DNA of 5,328 bases from Oscillospiraceae bacterium (GTDB lineage Bacteria > Bacillota_A > Clostridia > Oscillospirales > Ruminococcaceae). Below the pieces are notes generated by a model that saw only the letters and a list, made by a program, of their open reading frames with translations, was not told where the DNA came from and ran no database searches. Positions 1 through 5,328 of this stretch are shown piece after piece (position 1 is the first letter of the stretch; each line of letters opens with the position of its first letter). The stretch spans positions 1 to 5,328 of the forward strand of contig JAFQAF010000295.1 in the NCBI GenBank assembly GCA_017400025.1. The letters run 5' to 3'. The position numbers and the translations under genes were made by a program.

Positions 1-679
1 TGCTGTTTCGTTCATCCAAATAATCCTCGATTGCAGTGATACAGCCTGCATTCAGATACACTATACGTTCTTTATTTCCTTTACCTATAATTCTTAACGT
101 ATCGTCTCGCACATCTTTTATATCTATACCAACAAGTTCTGAAAGACGCATACCGCAATTAAGAAAAAGCAAAATCATACAGTAGTCACGGGATGTGAAC
201 TCTGTTTCAATACTGGAAAGCAATTCATAGCTCTGCTCAAGTGTAAGATACTTGGGCAGTCTTTTTTGATTTTGCGGCAATTCAATATTTTCAGTAGGAT
301 TATAATCCAGCTGATTGGTTTTCTGGGTCATATATTTGAAAAAACCGCGGAGACTGCTGAGCTTTCTGGCTCTTGCTGCTGAAGAATTGCCACGGTCATT
401 CATTGTATAATACAAAAAGTCGAGAATATCGCTTTGTGAAATATTTGACAAAAAAGAGATATCTAGACCGGTAATCGAAAGCTCATTCAGAGATTCAAAT
501 GTAAGGTCGGGCGATCTTTTTATAATAATGTATTTAAAAAATAATTTTAAATCAATATAATAAGCTTCAACAGTTCTTACAGATAAACCTTTGATAGTCT
601 GCATATAATACAAAAAATCTTTCAGGAACTGTGGGCTGTCTGAATAATCAGAATAAATTACAGGTTTGGTATTAGCCAT
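1..679 (-). CDS. XerC/XerD-like tyrosine recombinase (partial, C-terminus beyond the left edge)
   Basis: This is a site-specific recombinase of the tyrosine family, probably acting on chromosomal DNA like XerC/XerD. Translation from 679 gives 226 codons with no stop before the window edge. The start is chosen because AAAAGGAG (687-694) sits 7 nt upstream of the ATG. Residues about 16-120 form the SAM-like core-binding domain, ending in a segment like ARKLSSLRGFFKYM (residues 104-117). The catalytic domain starts near LPKYLTLEQ (141-149). NCGMRLSEL carries the first catalytic Arg (R178), and GKGNKER carries the beta-hairpin catalytic Lys (K200). The HxxR, His/Trp and nucleophilic Tyr motifs would lie outside the window. 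The N-terminal domain seems to hold a spacer of about 20 residues (57-80) compared with E. coli XerC/D. Whether this is the dif-acting enzyme or a paralogue cannot be told from this part, so no symbol is given. A phage or island integrase is possible but less likely, because no other mobile genes are visible. Confidence 0.9.
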   Translation of the reverse strand, partial: MANTKPVIYSDYSDSPQFLKDFLYYMQTIKGLSVRTVEAYYIDLKLFFKYIIIKRSPDLTFESLNELSITGLDISFLSNISQSDILDFLYYTMNDRGNSSAARARKLSSLRGFFKYMTQKTNQLDYNPTENIELPQNQKRLPKYLTLEQSYELLSSIETEFTSRDYCMILLFLNCGMRLSELVGIDIKDVRDDTLRIIGKGNKERIVYLNAGCITAIEDYLDERNS

Positions 680-870
680 AATAAAACTCCTTTTAATAAT
701 AAAAATATTATATAATATAAAATAAATCAATTAAATAATTAATAAAAATCTGAAAAAAATATACCGGATAACTGAATCAATACAGATAGGTTTAAATAGC
801 TGAAAACGTATCAAAACGCTGATTTCACTCACCTTTATTTCGTAAAATTTTTATTTAGCGAAATAATATC
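680..870. other. AT-rich intergenic region upstream of the recombinase gene
   Basis: This region has no coding potential on either strand that I can support. It separates the terminator of the upstream unit from the recombinase gene, so it should hold the recombinase promoter. Poly-A/T tracts make many -10-like hexamers possible. A TATAAT on the minus strand lies about 30 nt upstream of the start codon, but I see no matching -35 at standard spacing, so no promoter is called. The only clear structure is an 8-bp inverted repeat (835-842 with 859-866), listed separately. Confidence 0.6.
835..866. repeat. 8-bp inverted repeat TTATTTCG / CGAAATAA
   Basis: TTATTTCG at 835-842 is the exact reverse complement of CGAAATAA at 859-866, with a 16-nt AT-rich spacer. 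It lies between the terminator of the transporter unit and the recombinase gene. It could be an operator for the recombinase promoter or a weak second hairpin behind the terminator. A chance match in AT-rich DNA is also possible. Confidence 0.35.
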
Positions 871-901
871 ATAAAAATTATAGCACGGTCCCCCGTGCTA
901 T
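871..901 (-). terminator. Rho-independent terminator of the three-gene transporter unit
   Basis: On the minus strand a perfect 9-bp stem (ATAGCACGG with CCGTGCTAT, 893-901 and 880-888) closes a 4-nt loop (889-892). It is followed by AATTTTTAT, a short U-tract. The stem starts 5 nt after the TGA stop of the DUF6873-like gene (907-909), the usual place for an intrinsic terminator. It should stop most transcripts of that unit before the recombinase gene. Confidence 0.85.
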
Positions 902-906
902 GTCAA

Positions 907-1593
907 TCAGATTTTATTCAGTATCAATGCAGAACCTATATCGTTCAGTTTTTTATTTTCCATAAATATCGGTTTTACATTGTGTTTTTCCATAAAGCTG
1001 ATTACTTTTTCTTTTTCAGATTGATTTTCAAAATCTCCAAAGAAAAGAATTTCATCATCGTTCAGTTTTACGCATGCGCCGCCTATGAATCCATAATTAT
1101 ATCCATCCAGCCTTACGTTGCCTTTTTCAATTTTCAGACAGTCTATCCCCTGTTCTGAAAGTGTCCTGTAAATTCCTTCATCCTCTGTTATATATGCGTT
1201 ATCGCAGACACATACAGTTGAACATCTTGTATAGCCCTGTTTTACCTTTATTTCTTTTTTATTTCCCGGTTGCGGGTGTGCTGTTTTGGGATTATAAATA
1301 ATGTATTTATCATTTACTATATAATTAAGCAGGCTTTCTGTCCTGTAGCCCTGGCTCAGGTCATCACAAAGCTCAATTTTATAGCCCAATTGATTCAAAA
1401 GGGGCAAATTTCCTTTCTGACAGGATGAGACTGTTAAAGTGTTGCATCCCGTTTTTTGATACAAAACGTCGCTATGGCAGGAAATCGGACTGCTTACACG
1501 TTCAGACGATATCACATTATAACAGAAATATCCCAATTCATTCAGTTTTTTTACTACAGCATAGTCGCTGAAACTTACAATACAATACTTCAT
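907..1593 (-). CDS. DUF6873-like protein with predicted GME (guanidino-group-modifying enzyme) fold
   Basis: This is a 228-residue soluble protein with no signal peptide or membrane segment. The pattern fits the DUF6873 'GME fold' family of Firmicutes, remembered rather than searched. Matching motifs are a His-x-Asp segment (CHSDVLY, 39-45), KQGYTRCS (118-125), YITEDEGIYRTL (134-145), YGFIGGAC (167-174), ILFFGDF (182-188) and NDIGSALIL (217-225). GME-fold relatives include arginine deiminases and amidinotransferases, but the activity of this family is unknown to me and I assign no reaction. H40, D42 and C174 are visible candidates for a catalytic set; this is inference. The protein is rich in cysteine (11 of 228), which suggests a reducing cytoplasmic location. 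The ATG is one base after the TAG of the permease gene (TAG-T-ATG), with AGGGA inside the permease's last codons, so translation is probably coupled. It is the last gene of its unit. Confidence 0.8.
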   Translation of the reverse strand: MKYCIVSFSDYAVVKKLNELGYFCYNVISSERVSSPISCHSDVLYQKTGCNTLTVSSCQKGNLPLLNQLGYKIELCDDLSQGYRTESLLNYIVNDKYIIYNPKTAHPQPGNKKEIKVKQGYTRCSTVCVCDNAYITEDEGIYRTLSEQGIDCLKIEKGNVRLDGYNYGFIGGACVKLNDDEILFFGDFENQSEKEKVISFMEKHNVKPIFMENKKLNDIGSALILNKI

Positions 1594-1594
1594 A

Positions 1595-2764
1595 CTATTC
1601 CCTGTTCAAGGCTTTCACCGGTGTCATACCTGCAGCTTTCATACTTGGATAAATGCTGAATATAACTGCAAGAAAAATTGTAGCAGAAATTCCCCGTAAT
1701 ATCAACGGCAAATCCAATCCATAGTTTTTATCCAGGGTGATATTGGTTACCGCAAGTACGCCAATACCACACCGGATCCCCGCCGTAACACCAATAATAC
1801 ACGCCATAAATGAATATCCAAGAAATTCAGCTGCAATATCACTTTTTCTTGCTCCAAGACTTATCTTTATACCTATATCATGCTTTGCATTAATGACTGC
1901 TGTATTTACACTTGTTCCTACAGAAATACTGCATACAACAACTGCAACACAGGATACAGCAAACAGGGCAAAAAAAGCAGCATTTACAATGTTGTCTATT
2001 GTCCGGCGCTGTTTGCTTAAATTTGTTATTTTCAGGTTTACTGCAGCAGGCATTTCAGCTTTTGCAGATACATATTTTTCTATATCGTCTTCTTTTATCG
2101 TTGTATCTTTTACATTGAAAAGTATCTGGTCAAGGTTTTCTTTTCTATATATATCTTCCATAGTGCTGAATGGAATATAAATAAAATCCGGTATGATTTC
2201 ACCGGACATTCCATTAAGCAGGTCGCTGGATTTATTTACAATCCCTACTATTTCCAGTGGATATACTCCGCCGGATGTGGTTATATATATAGTTTTTCCG
2301 GTAATATTCAGTCTTCCGTATATTCTGTCCGCCATTGCTTCATCAATAAGACATATCATATTTCTGTTTTTTACGTCTTTTTCAGTTATCATTCGTCCGT
2401 GAATTCTGTCCAGGTTAACTATATATTCAGCAGTATTTGATATACCCCAGCACATACAGTCCTGTATTTCTCCGGTGGAAAACTTAACCTGTGCAAAATC
2501 ATAAAGAACAGGAGTAAGAGTTGTAATGTTTTCATTGTCTTTCAGAATATTATATAAATTCCGGTCCGTTATATTTTCTTCATAAGAATTATAGGCGCTT
2601 ATTGACATACCGTTAAGCCCTATTCCATCCAGCTCCTTTGATATTTCCTTTTTTCCGGCGCTCGATATAAGGGAAACCACTGTAATTGACAGCACAGAAA
2701 TAAAAACAGATACAATGGCCATGCTGTAAGGCTTCAGCAGTCGTCTGATATTATATAAATCCAT
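1595..2764 (-). CDS. MacB/FtsX-family ABC transporter permease
   Basis: This is an integral membrane subunit of the type VII (MacB/FtsX) ABC transporter class, 389 residues, close to the usual 380-410. One membrane segment lies at about 14-34. A large extracytoplasmic domain follows (about 35-258) with MacB periplasmic-core features: GIGLNGMSIS (48-57), IHGRMITEKDV (121-131) and LIDEAMADRIYG (139-150). Three further segments lie at about 262-286, 316-340 and 354-373. KHDIGIKISLGARKSDI (294-310) is the cytoplasmic helix that couples to the ATPase in this family, and the end SMKAAGMTPVKALNRE (374-389) is also typical. The start overlaps nothing and lies 2 nt after the TAG of the adaptor gene. 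MacB-like systems work by transmitting force across the membrane for export, resistance or lipoprotein handling; the substrate here is unknown. No nucleotide-binding protein gene is next to it and no ATPase domain is fused. Confidence 0.92.
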   Translation of the reverse strand: MDLYNIRRLLKPYSMAIVSVFISVLSITVVSLISSAGKKEISKELDGIGLNGMSISAYNSYEENITDRNLYNILKDNENITTLTPVLYDFAQVKFSTGEIQDCMCWGISNTAEYIVNLDRIHGRMITEKDVKNRNMICLIDEAMADRIYGRLNITGKTIYITTSGGVYPLEIVGIVNKSSDLLNGMSGEIIPDFIYIPFSTMEDIYRKENLDQILFNVKDTTIKEDDIEKYVSAKAEMPAAVNLKITNLSKQRRTIDNIVNAAFFALFAVSCVAVVVCSISVGTSVNTAVINAKHDIGIKISLGARKSDIAAEFLGYSFMACIIGVTAGIRCGIGVLAVTNITLDKNYGLDLPLILRGISATIFLAVIFSIYPSMKAAGMTPVKALNRE

Positions 2765-2766
2765 AG

Positions 2767-3723
2767 CTACCCCGCAATAACAACTCTGTCACCATTTTCG
2801 ATTTCTCCTTTCAGAAAAACTGTTTTTTCTTCAAAGGGAGTGATTATCTGTATATAGTCCTCTGTTTCCACTCCTGTTTCTATATATATCTTTCGGGCTG
2901 TTCCTTTATCAAGTATGAATACGTACTCACCCTCATCATCCTGATGAACGTAGCTGTGTTCAACTGAATATACCGTCTGGGGGTGTCCGCTCTCTATTTT
3001 ACCGTTGATCTGCAGCCCATCTGATACAAGAGTATCCGGATTTTCAATACAGGCAAATACATCTATCACCACTTTGTTTCCGGTAACTGATGACTGCTTT
3101 TTTACAACTGCATTTTTTTCAGATATTATTCCTGAATAATTTTTAGTGCTGAATGCAACAGGATAAATCTGCACCTTATCACCTACTGATATTTTACCGA
3201 AATCTGGCTGCAATACAGTAAATCTGGCCATTATATCCTGTTCCCCTTCTATTGAGACAAGGCAGGTGTTTGGTGCACAAAGCTGACCCTGGCTTATATT
3301 TATATTTTTTATATAACCATTTTCGGGCGCATAAACTTTATCGGGGATTTTTTCCAGCATGTTATTAATATATGTGTTATCTTCCGGTACAGAGTATTCT
3401 GTGCCCAGCATTTCAGATATACCACTATTATAAATATTGCCGGCGACAGACAGCATCTTCTTTTTGTCTATTGAAAACAAAAGCCGGCCTTTGCTGACAT
3501 ACCGGTTTTCCGAAATATAAATTTTGTCAATGTATACCGGAAAGGAAAATGCAATTTCTATAGTTTTTAGATTTTCAAACTCACCGCTTACATTTATATA
3601 TTCCGAATATTCTCTCATTCCGCCTGTTGAAGCTTCAGCGAACTTTATATCTGATATATTAGAATATAAGCCAATCAGGATGATCAAGATGGCAAAAGCT
3701 GAAAGCAAACATAGTTTTTTCAT
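2767..3723 (-). CDS. HlyD/MacA-type efflux adaptor (membrane-anchored periplasmic-adaptor-like subunit)
   Basis: This is the extracytoplasmic partner of the MacB-like permease that follows 2 nt downstream. The 318 residues start with MKK and a hydrophobic anchor (about 4-21) without a clear lipobox. A split lipoyl/barrel-sandwich domain follows: VYIDKIYISENRYVSKGRLL (63-82) is the first half and YAPENGYIKNINISQGQL (131-148) the second. Only about 45 residues separate the halves, so the long alpha-hairpin that reaches TolC in Gram-negative MacA is absent or very short. That fits a Gram-positive envelope. A beta-barrel domain (about 163-245) with VGDKVQIYP (180-188) and a membrane-proximal domain (about 250-316) ending GEIENGDRVVIAG complete the protein. 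The start at 3723 is preferred because the next Met (36) would remove the anchor. Its AAAGGG ribosome binding site lies within a strong hairpin. Confidence 0.88.
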   Translation of the reverse strand: MKKLCLLSAFAILIILIGLYSNISDIKFAEASTGGMREYSEYINVSGEFENLKTIEIAFSFPVYIDKIYISENRYVSKGRLLFSIDKKKMLSVAGNIYNSGISEMLGTEYSVPEDNTYINNMLEKIPDKVYAPENGYIKNINISQGQLCAPNTCLVSIEGEQDIMARFTVLQPDFGKISVGDKVQIYPVAFSTKNYSGIISEKNAVVKKQSSVTGNKVVIDVFACIENPDTLVSDGLQINGKIESGHPQTVYSVEHSYVHQDDEGEYVFILDKGTARKIYIETGVETEDYIQIITPFEEKTVFLKGEIENGDRVVIAG

Positions 3724-3724
3724 T

Positions 3725-3772
3725 AAAAAGCACCCTTTCTTTCCAGTATTATGGAATAGAAAAGGTGCTTTT
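3725..3772 (-). terminator. Terminator-like hairpin after radA, abutting the adaptor start codon
   Basis: In minus-strand RNA, AAAAGCACC (3764-3772) pairs with GGUGCUUUU (3726-3734). The stem continues through a U-G wobble (3763/3735), UUUCU/AGAAA, one bulged A (3757) and UUCCA/UGGAA, and closes a 6-nt loop (3746-3751). That is about 20 pairs. A run of five U (3725-3729) follows directly. It begins 20 nt after the radA stop, so it looks like the radA terminator. The wobble is a mismatch on the plus strand, so the structure favours minus-strand RNA. Because the U-run ends one base before the adaptor ATG, it may also act as an attenuator in the adaptor leader. Confidence 0.85.
3733..3738 (-). 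promoter_or_regulatory. Adaptor ribosome binding site buried in the hairpin
   Basis: AAAGGG is the only Shine-Dalgarno-like sequence close to the adaptor ATG, with 9 nt between them. All six bases lie in the 3' arm of the hairpin and are predicted to be paired. If RNA polymerase reads through, translation initiation should be weak unless the hairpin opens. Function is inferred from position only. Confidence 0.55.
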
Positions 3773-3792
3773 AAACATATTTGTATTGTAAA

Positions 3793-5163
3793 TCAGATAA
3801 GATGTATCGCCTGTCTTACATTGCTTACTCCGAAAATTTCGAGATTGTAATCTTTTGTATCAATCTGTTTCATGCCCTGTAAAGGAATGATTGCTTTTCT
3901 GAAACCAAGACGCTGTATTTCCTTAAGGCGCAGGTCTATGTTAACAACATTTCTTACTTCCCCGCCAAGACCTACCTCACCAAAAACAACCATGTCTTCC
4001 GGAATAAACTTATCTGTAAGTCCGGAGAAAATACTGAGAATTACAGCGAGATCAATGGATGTTTCCTCCAGTTCAAGACCGCCCACAACATTGATATAAA
4101 TATCCACATTTCCCATAAAGAAACCGGCTCTTTTTTCAAGTACAGCCAAAAGCAGGTTCAGCCTTGTATAATCTATGCCGGCAGCAGCCCTTCTCGGTGT
4201 ACCAAAGGAAGTTTTTGTTGCAAGGGACTGAATTTCCGTCAGAATAGGTCTTGAACCCTCTATGATACATGTAACACAGCTGCCGCTGACTTCGCTTCCT
4301 CGTCCTTCCAGAAGCATCATAGACGGGTTGAGAATTTCAACAATACCTTTGGAAGACATATCAAACATACCGATTTCATTTGTAGATCCATATCTGTTTT
4401 TACTTGCCCTGAGAATACGGTAAGGCAGGGTTTTATCCCCTTCAAAATATAGCACAGTGTCTACTATATGTTCCATTACTTTTGGCCCTGCTATAGCACC
4501 GTCTTTGTTTACATGGCCGACTATAAATAAGGCTGTATCATGTTTTTTGGCTGTTGCAAGTAAAAGTGAGGTGCATTCACGCACCTGTGATACACTGCCG
4601 GGGCTGGAATTGACAGTAGAGCAGTTCATTGTCTGGATAGAGTCAATTACCACAATATCCGGCTTGATTTCCTCTATGCTTTTACATATGGAAAAGACAT
4701 CTGTTTCGGTTGCAATAGAGATATTTTTTCCGTCAATCCCCAGTCTGTTGGCGCGAAGTTTTATCTGTGAAACTGATTCTTCACCGCTTATATATACTAC
4801 ATTCCATTCATTGCACAGATTGCCGCACACCTGTAAAAGCAGGGTTGATTTACCGGCGCCAGGTTCACCGCCTATCAGCATACCTGCACCGCGGACAATA
4901 CCGCCGCCAAGAACTCTGTCAAGCTCTGAAATTCCTGTTTTAATTCGGTTTTTGGAATCATTGGCATCTATCTCGCTCAGCTGTGAAAATTTAACAGAAG
5001 AAGCAATTTTTGCGCTGTTCCGCACAGGTTGAGGAGAAGTATCTATTACATCTTCAATAATTGTATTCCATTCTTTGCAGGAATTGCATTGACCTTGCCA
5101 TCTGTGATAAACTTCACCACAGTTTGTGCATACATATATAGTTTTCAGTTTTTCTTTAGCCAT
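3793..5163 (-). CDS. radA: DNA repair protein RadA (Sms), RecA-like ATPase
   Basis: RadA is a cytoplasmic helicase/ATPase that extends D-loops and processes branched intermediates in homologous recombination, together with RecA. The 456 residues match the usual length of 450-460. An N-terminal zinc finger has C12, C15, C26 and C29. The RecA-like core has Walker A GGEPGAGKST (98-107; K105), Walker B VVIDSIQT (171-178; D174) and the RadA-specific KNRYG motif (255-259). The Lon-protease-like C-terminal domain (about 285-450) contains GTPRRAAAGIDYTRLNLLL (321-339) and AVLEKRAG, both typical. The family Walker A is often GGDPGIGKST; the Glu and Ala here are conservative changes. The start is supported by AAAGGA (5171-5176), 7 nt upstream of the ATG. 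It has its own promoter just upstream and a terminator-like hairpin 20 nt after the TGA, so it is probably transcribed alone or with partial readthrough into the adaptor unit. Confidence 0.98.
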   Translation of the reverse strand: MAKEKLKTIYVCTNCGEVYHRWQGQCNSCKEWNTIIEDVIDTSPQPVRNSAKIASSVKFSQLSEIDANDSKNRIKTGISELDRVLGGGIVRGAGMLIGGEPGAGKSTLLLQVCGNLCNEWNVVYISGEESVSQIKLRANRLGIDGKNISIATETDVFSICKSIEEIKPDIVVIDSIQTMNCSTVNSSPGSVSQVRECTSLLLATAKKHDTALFIVGHVNKDGAIAGPKVMEHIVDTVLYFEGDKTLPYRILRASKNRYGSTNEIGMFDMSSKGIVEILNPSMMLLEGRGSEVSGSCVTCIIEGSRPILTEIQSLATKTSFGTPRRAAAGIDYTRLNLLLAVLEKRAGFFMGNVDIYINVVGGLELEETSIDLAVILSIFSGLTDKFIPEDMVVFGEVGLGGEVRNVVNIDLRLKEIQRLGFRKAIIPLQGMKQIDTKDYNLEIFGVSNVRQAIHLI

Positions 5164-5191
5164 AAAAACATCCTTTAAATATAATACTGAT

Positions 5192-5220
5192 ATTATAGCA
5201 TATCCCGTTTATAAATTACA
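5192..5220 (-). promoter_or_regulatory. Predicted sigma-A promoter of radA (extended -10)
   Basis: The minus strand has TGCTATAAT (5192-5200): a perfect -10 TATAAT preceded by TGn, an extended -10 element. The -35 position with a 17-nt spacer (5215-5220, TGTAAT) matches TTGACA poorly, which the extended -10 can offset. Transcription would start near 5185, giving a leader of about 20 nt with the radA ribosome binding site. Confidence 0.7.
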
Positions 5221-5233
5221 GAGTATAAAATAA

Positions 5234-5261
5234 AAAGACGATAGATTTCTCTACCGTCTTT
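5234..5261 (-). terminator. Rho-independent terminator of the tRNA-Cys transcript
   Basis: The minus strand forms a 12-bp stem (AAAGACGGTAGA with TCTATCGTCTTT, one G-U pair) closed by a GAAA tetraloop. A U-rich tract, TTATTTTAT, follows. The G-U pair would be an A-C mismatch in plus-strand RNA, so the element is oriented for minus-strand transcription. It starts 7 nt after the CCA end of the tRNA and separates that transcript from radA. Confidence 0.9.
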
Positions 5262-5268
5262 CTTCTTA

Positions 5269-5328
<60 letters not shown>

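Noticed and set aside
690..735. Recombinase promoter from a TATAAT in the minus strand
   Set aside because: The region is nearly all A/T, so -10-like hexamers arise freely, and no acceptable -35 lies 16-18 nt upstream of this one.
801..822. Two AAAACG copies (GAAAACGTATCAAAACGCTGA) as a direct-repeat operator
   Set aside because: The repeat is only 6 nt long, without flanking similarity, and is expected by chance in this AT-rich region.
895..1158. 87-codon plus-strand open frame near the terminator
   Set aside because: It is antisense to the DUF6873-like gene, starts inside the terminator stem and is rich in Phe/Tyr as expected from the complement of AT-rich coding DNA.
1737..2180. 147-codon plus-strand open frame with hydrophobic stretches
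   Set aside because: It is antisense to the membrane segments of the permease, which explains the hydrophobicity. Nothing supports expression.
3773..3850. Promoter for the adaptor unit in the radA 3' end (TACAAT or TATGTT as -10)
   Set aside because: No candidate has a convincing -35 at the right spacing. The question is kept in the hairpin finding instead.
4457..5032. 191-codon plus-strand open frame opposite radA
   Set aside because: It is fully antisense to the strongly conserved RadA core, its product resembles no family and it has no good ribosome binding site. It is a shadow frame.

Overview
The window looks like an ordinary chromosomal stretch from an AT-rich Gram-positive anaerobe, most likely a Clostridia member of the Ruminococcaceae/Oscillospiraceae type. 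This rests on base composition, strong AAAGGA-type ribosome binding sites, Rho-independent terminators, a CCA-encoding tRNA gene and the protein families present. The taxonomic placement is inference. All recognisable genes lie on the minus strand, so the window reads from right to left.

At the right edge is the 3' part of a tRNA-Cys(GCA) gene (5269-5328), followed by its own strong terminator (5234-5261). Next is radA (3793-5163), a complete RadA/Sms DNA repair ATPase with a good extended -10 promoter (5192-5220). After radA comes a long hairpin with a U-tract (3725-3772). It resembles the radA terminator but ends one base before the start codon of the next gene.

The next three genes form a tight unit with intergenic gaps of 2 and 1 nt: a HlyD/MacA-type membrane-anchored adaptor (2767-3723), a MacB/FtsX-type ABC transporter permease (1595-2764), and a 228-residue protein resembling the DUF6873 'GME fold' family (907-1593). 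A terminator (871-901) closes the unit. No ATP-binding subunit is encoded in it, so the transporter would have to borrow an ATPase from elsewhere. A 227-bp AT-rich gap follows, then the first 226 codons of a XerC/XerD-like tyrosine recombinase (1-679), which runs off the left edge.

radA and the recombinase are DNA-maintenance genes. The three-gene unit between them is a probable envelope export or sensing system of unknown substrate. I found no convincing new large system. The most interesting points are the regulatory arrangement at 3721-3772, where a terminator-like hairpin buries the adaptor's ribosome binding site, and the ATPase-less adaptor/permease pair coupled to a GME-fold protein.
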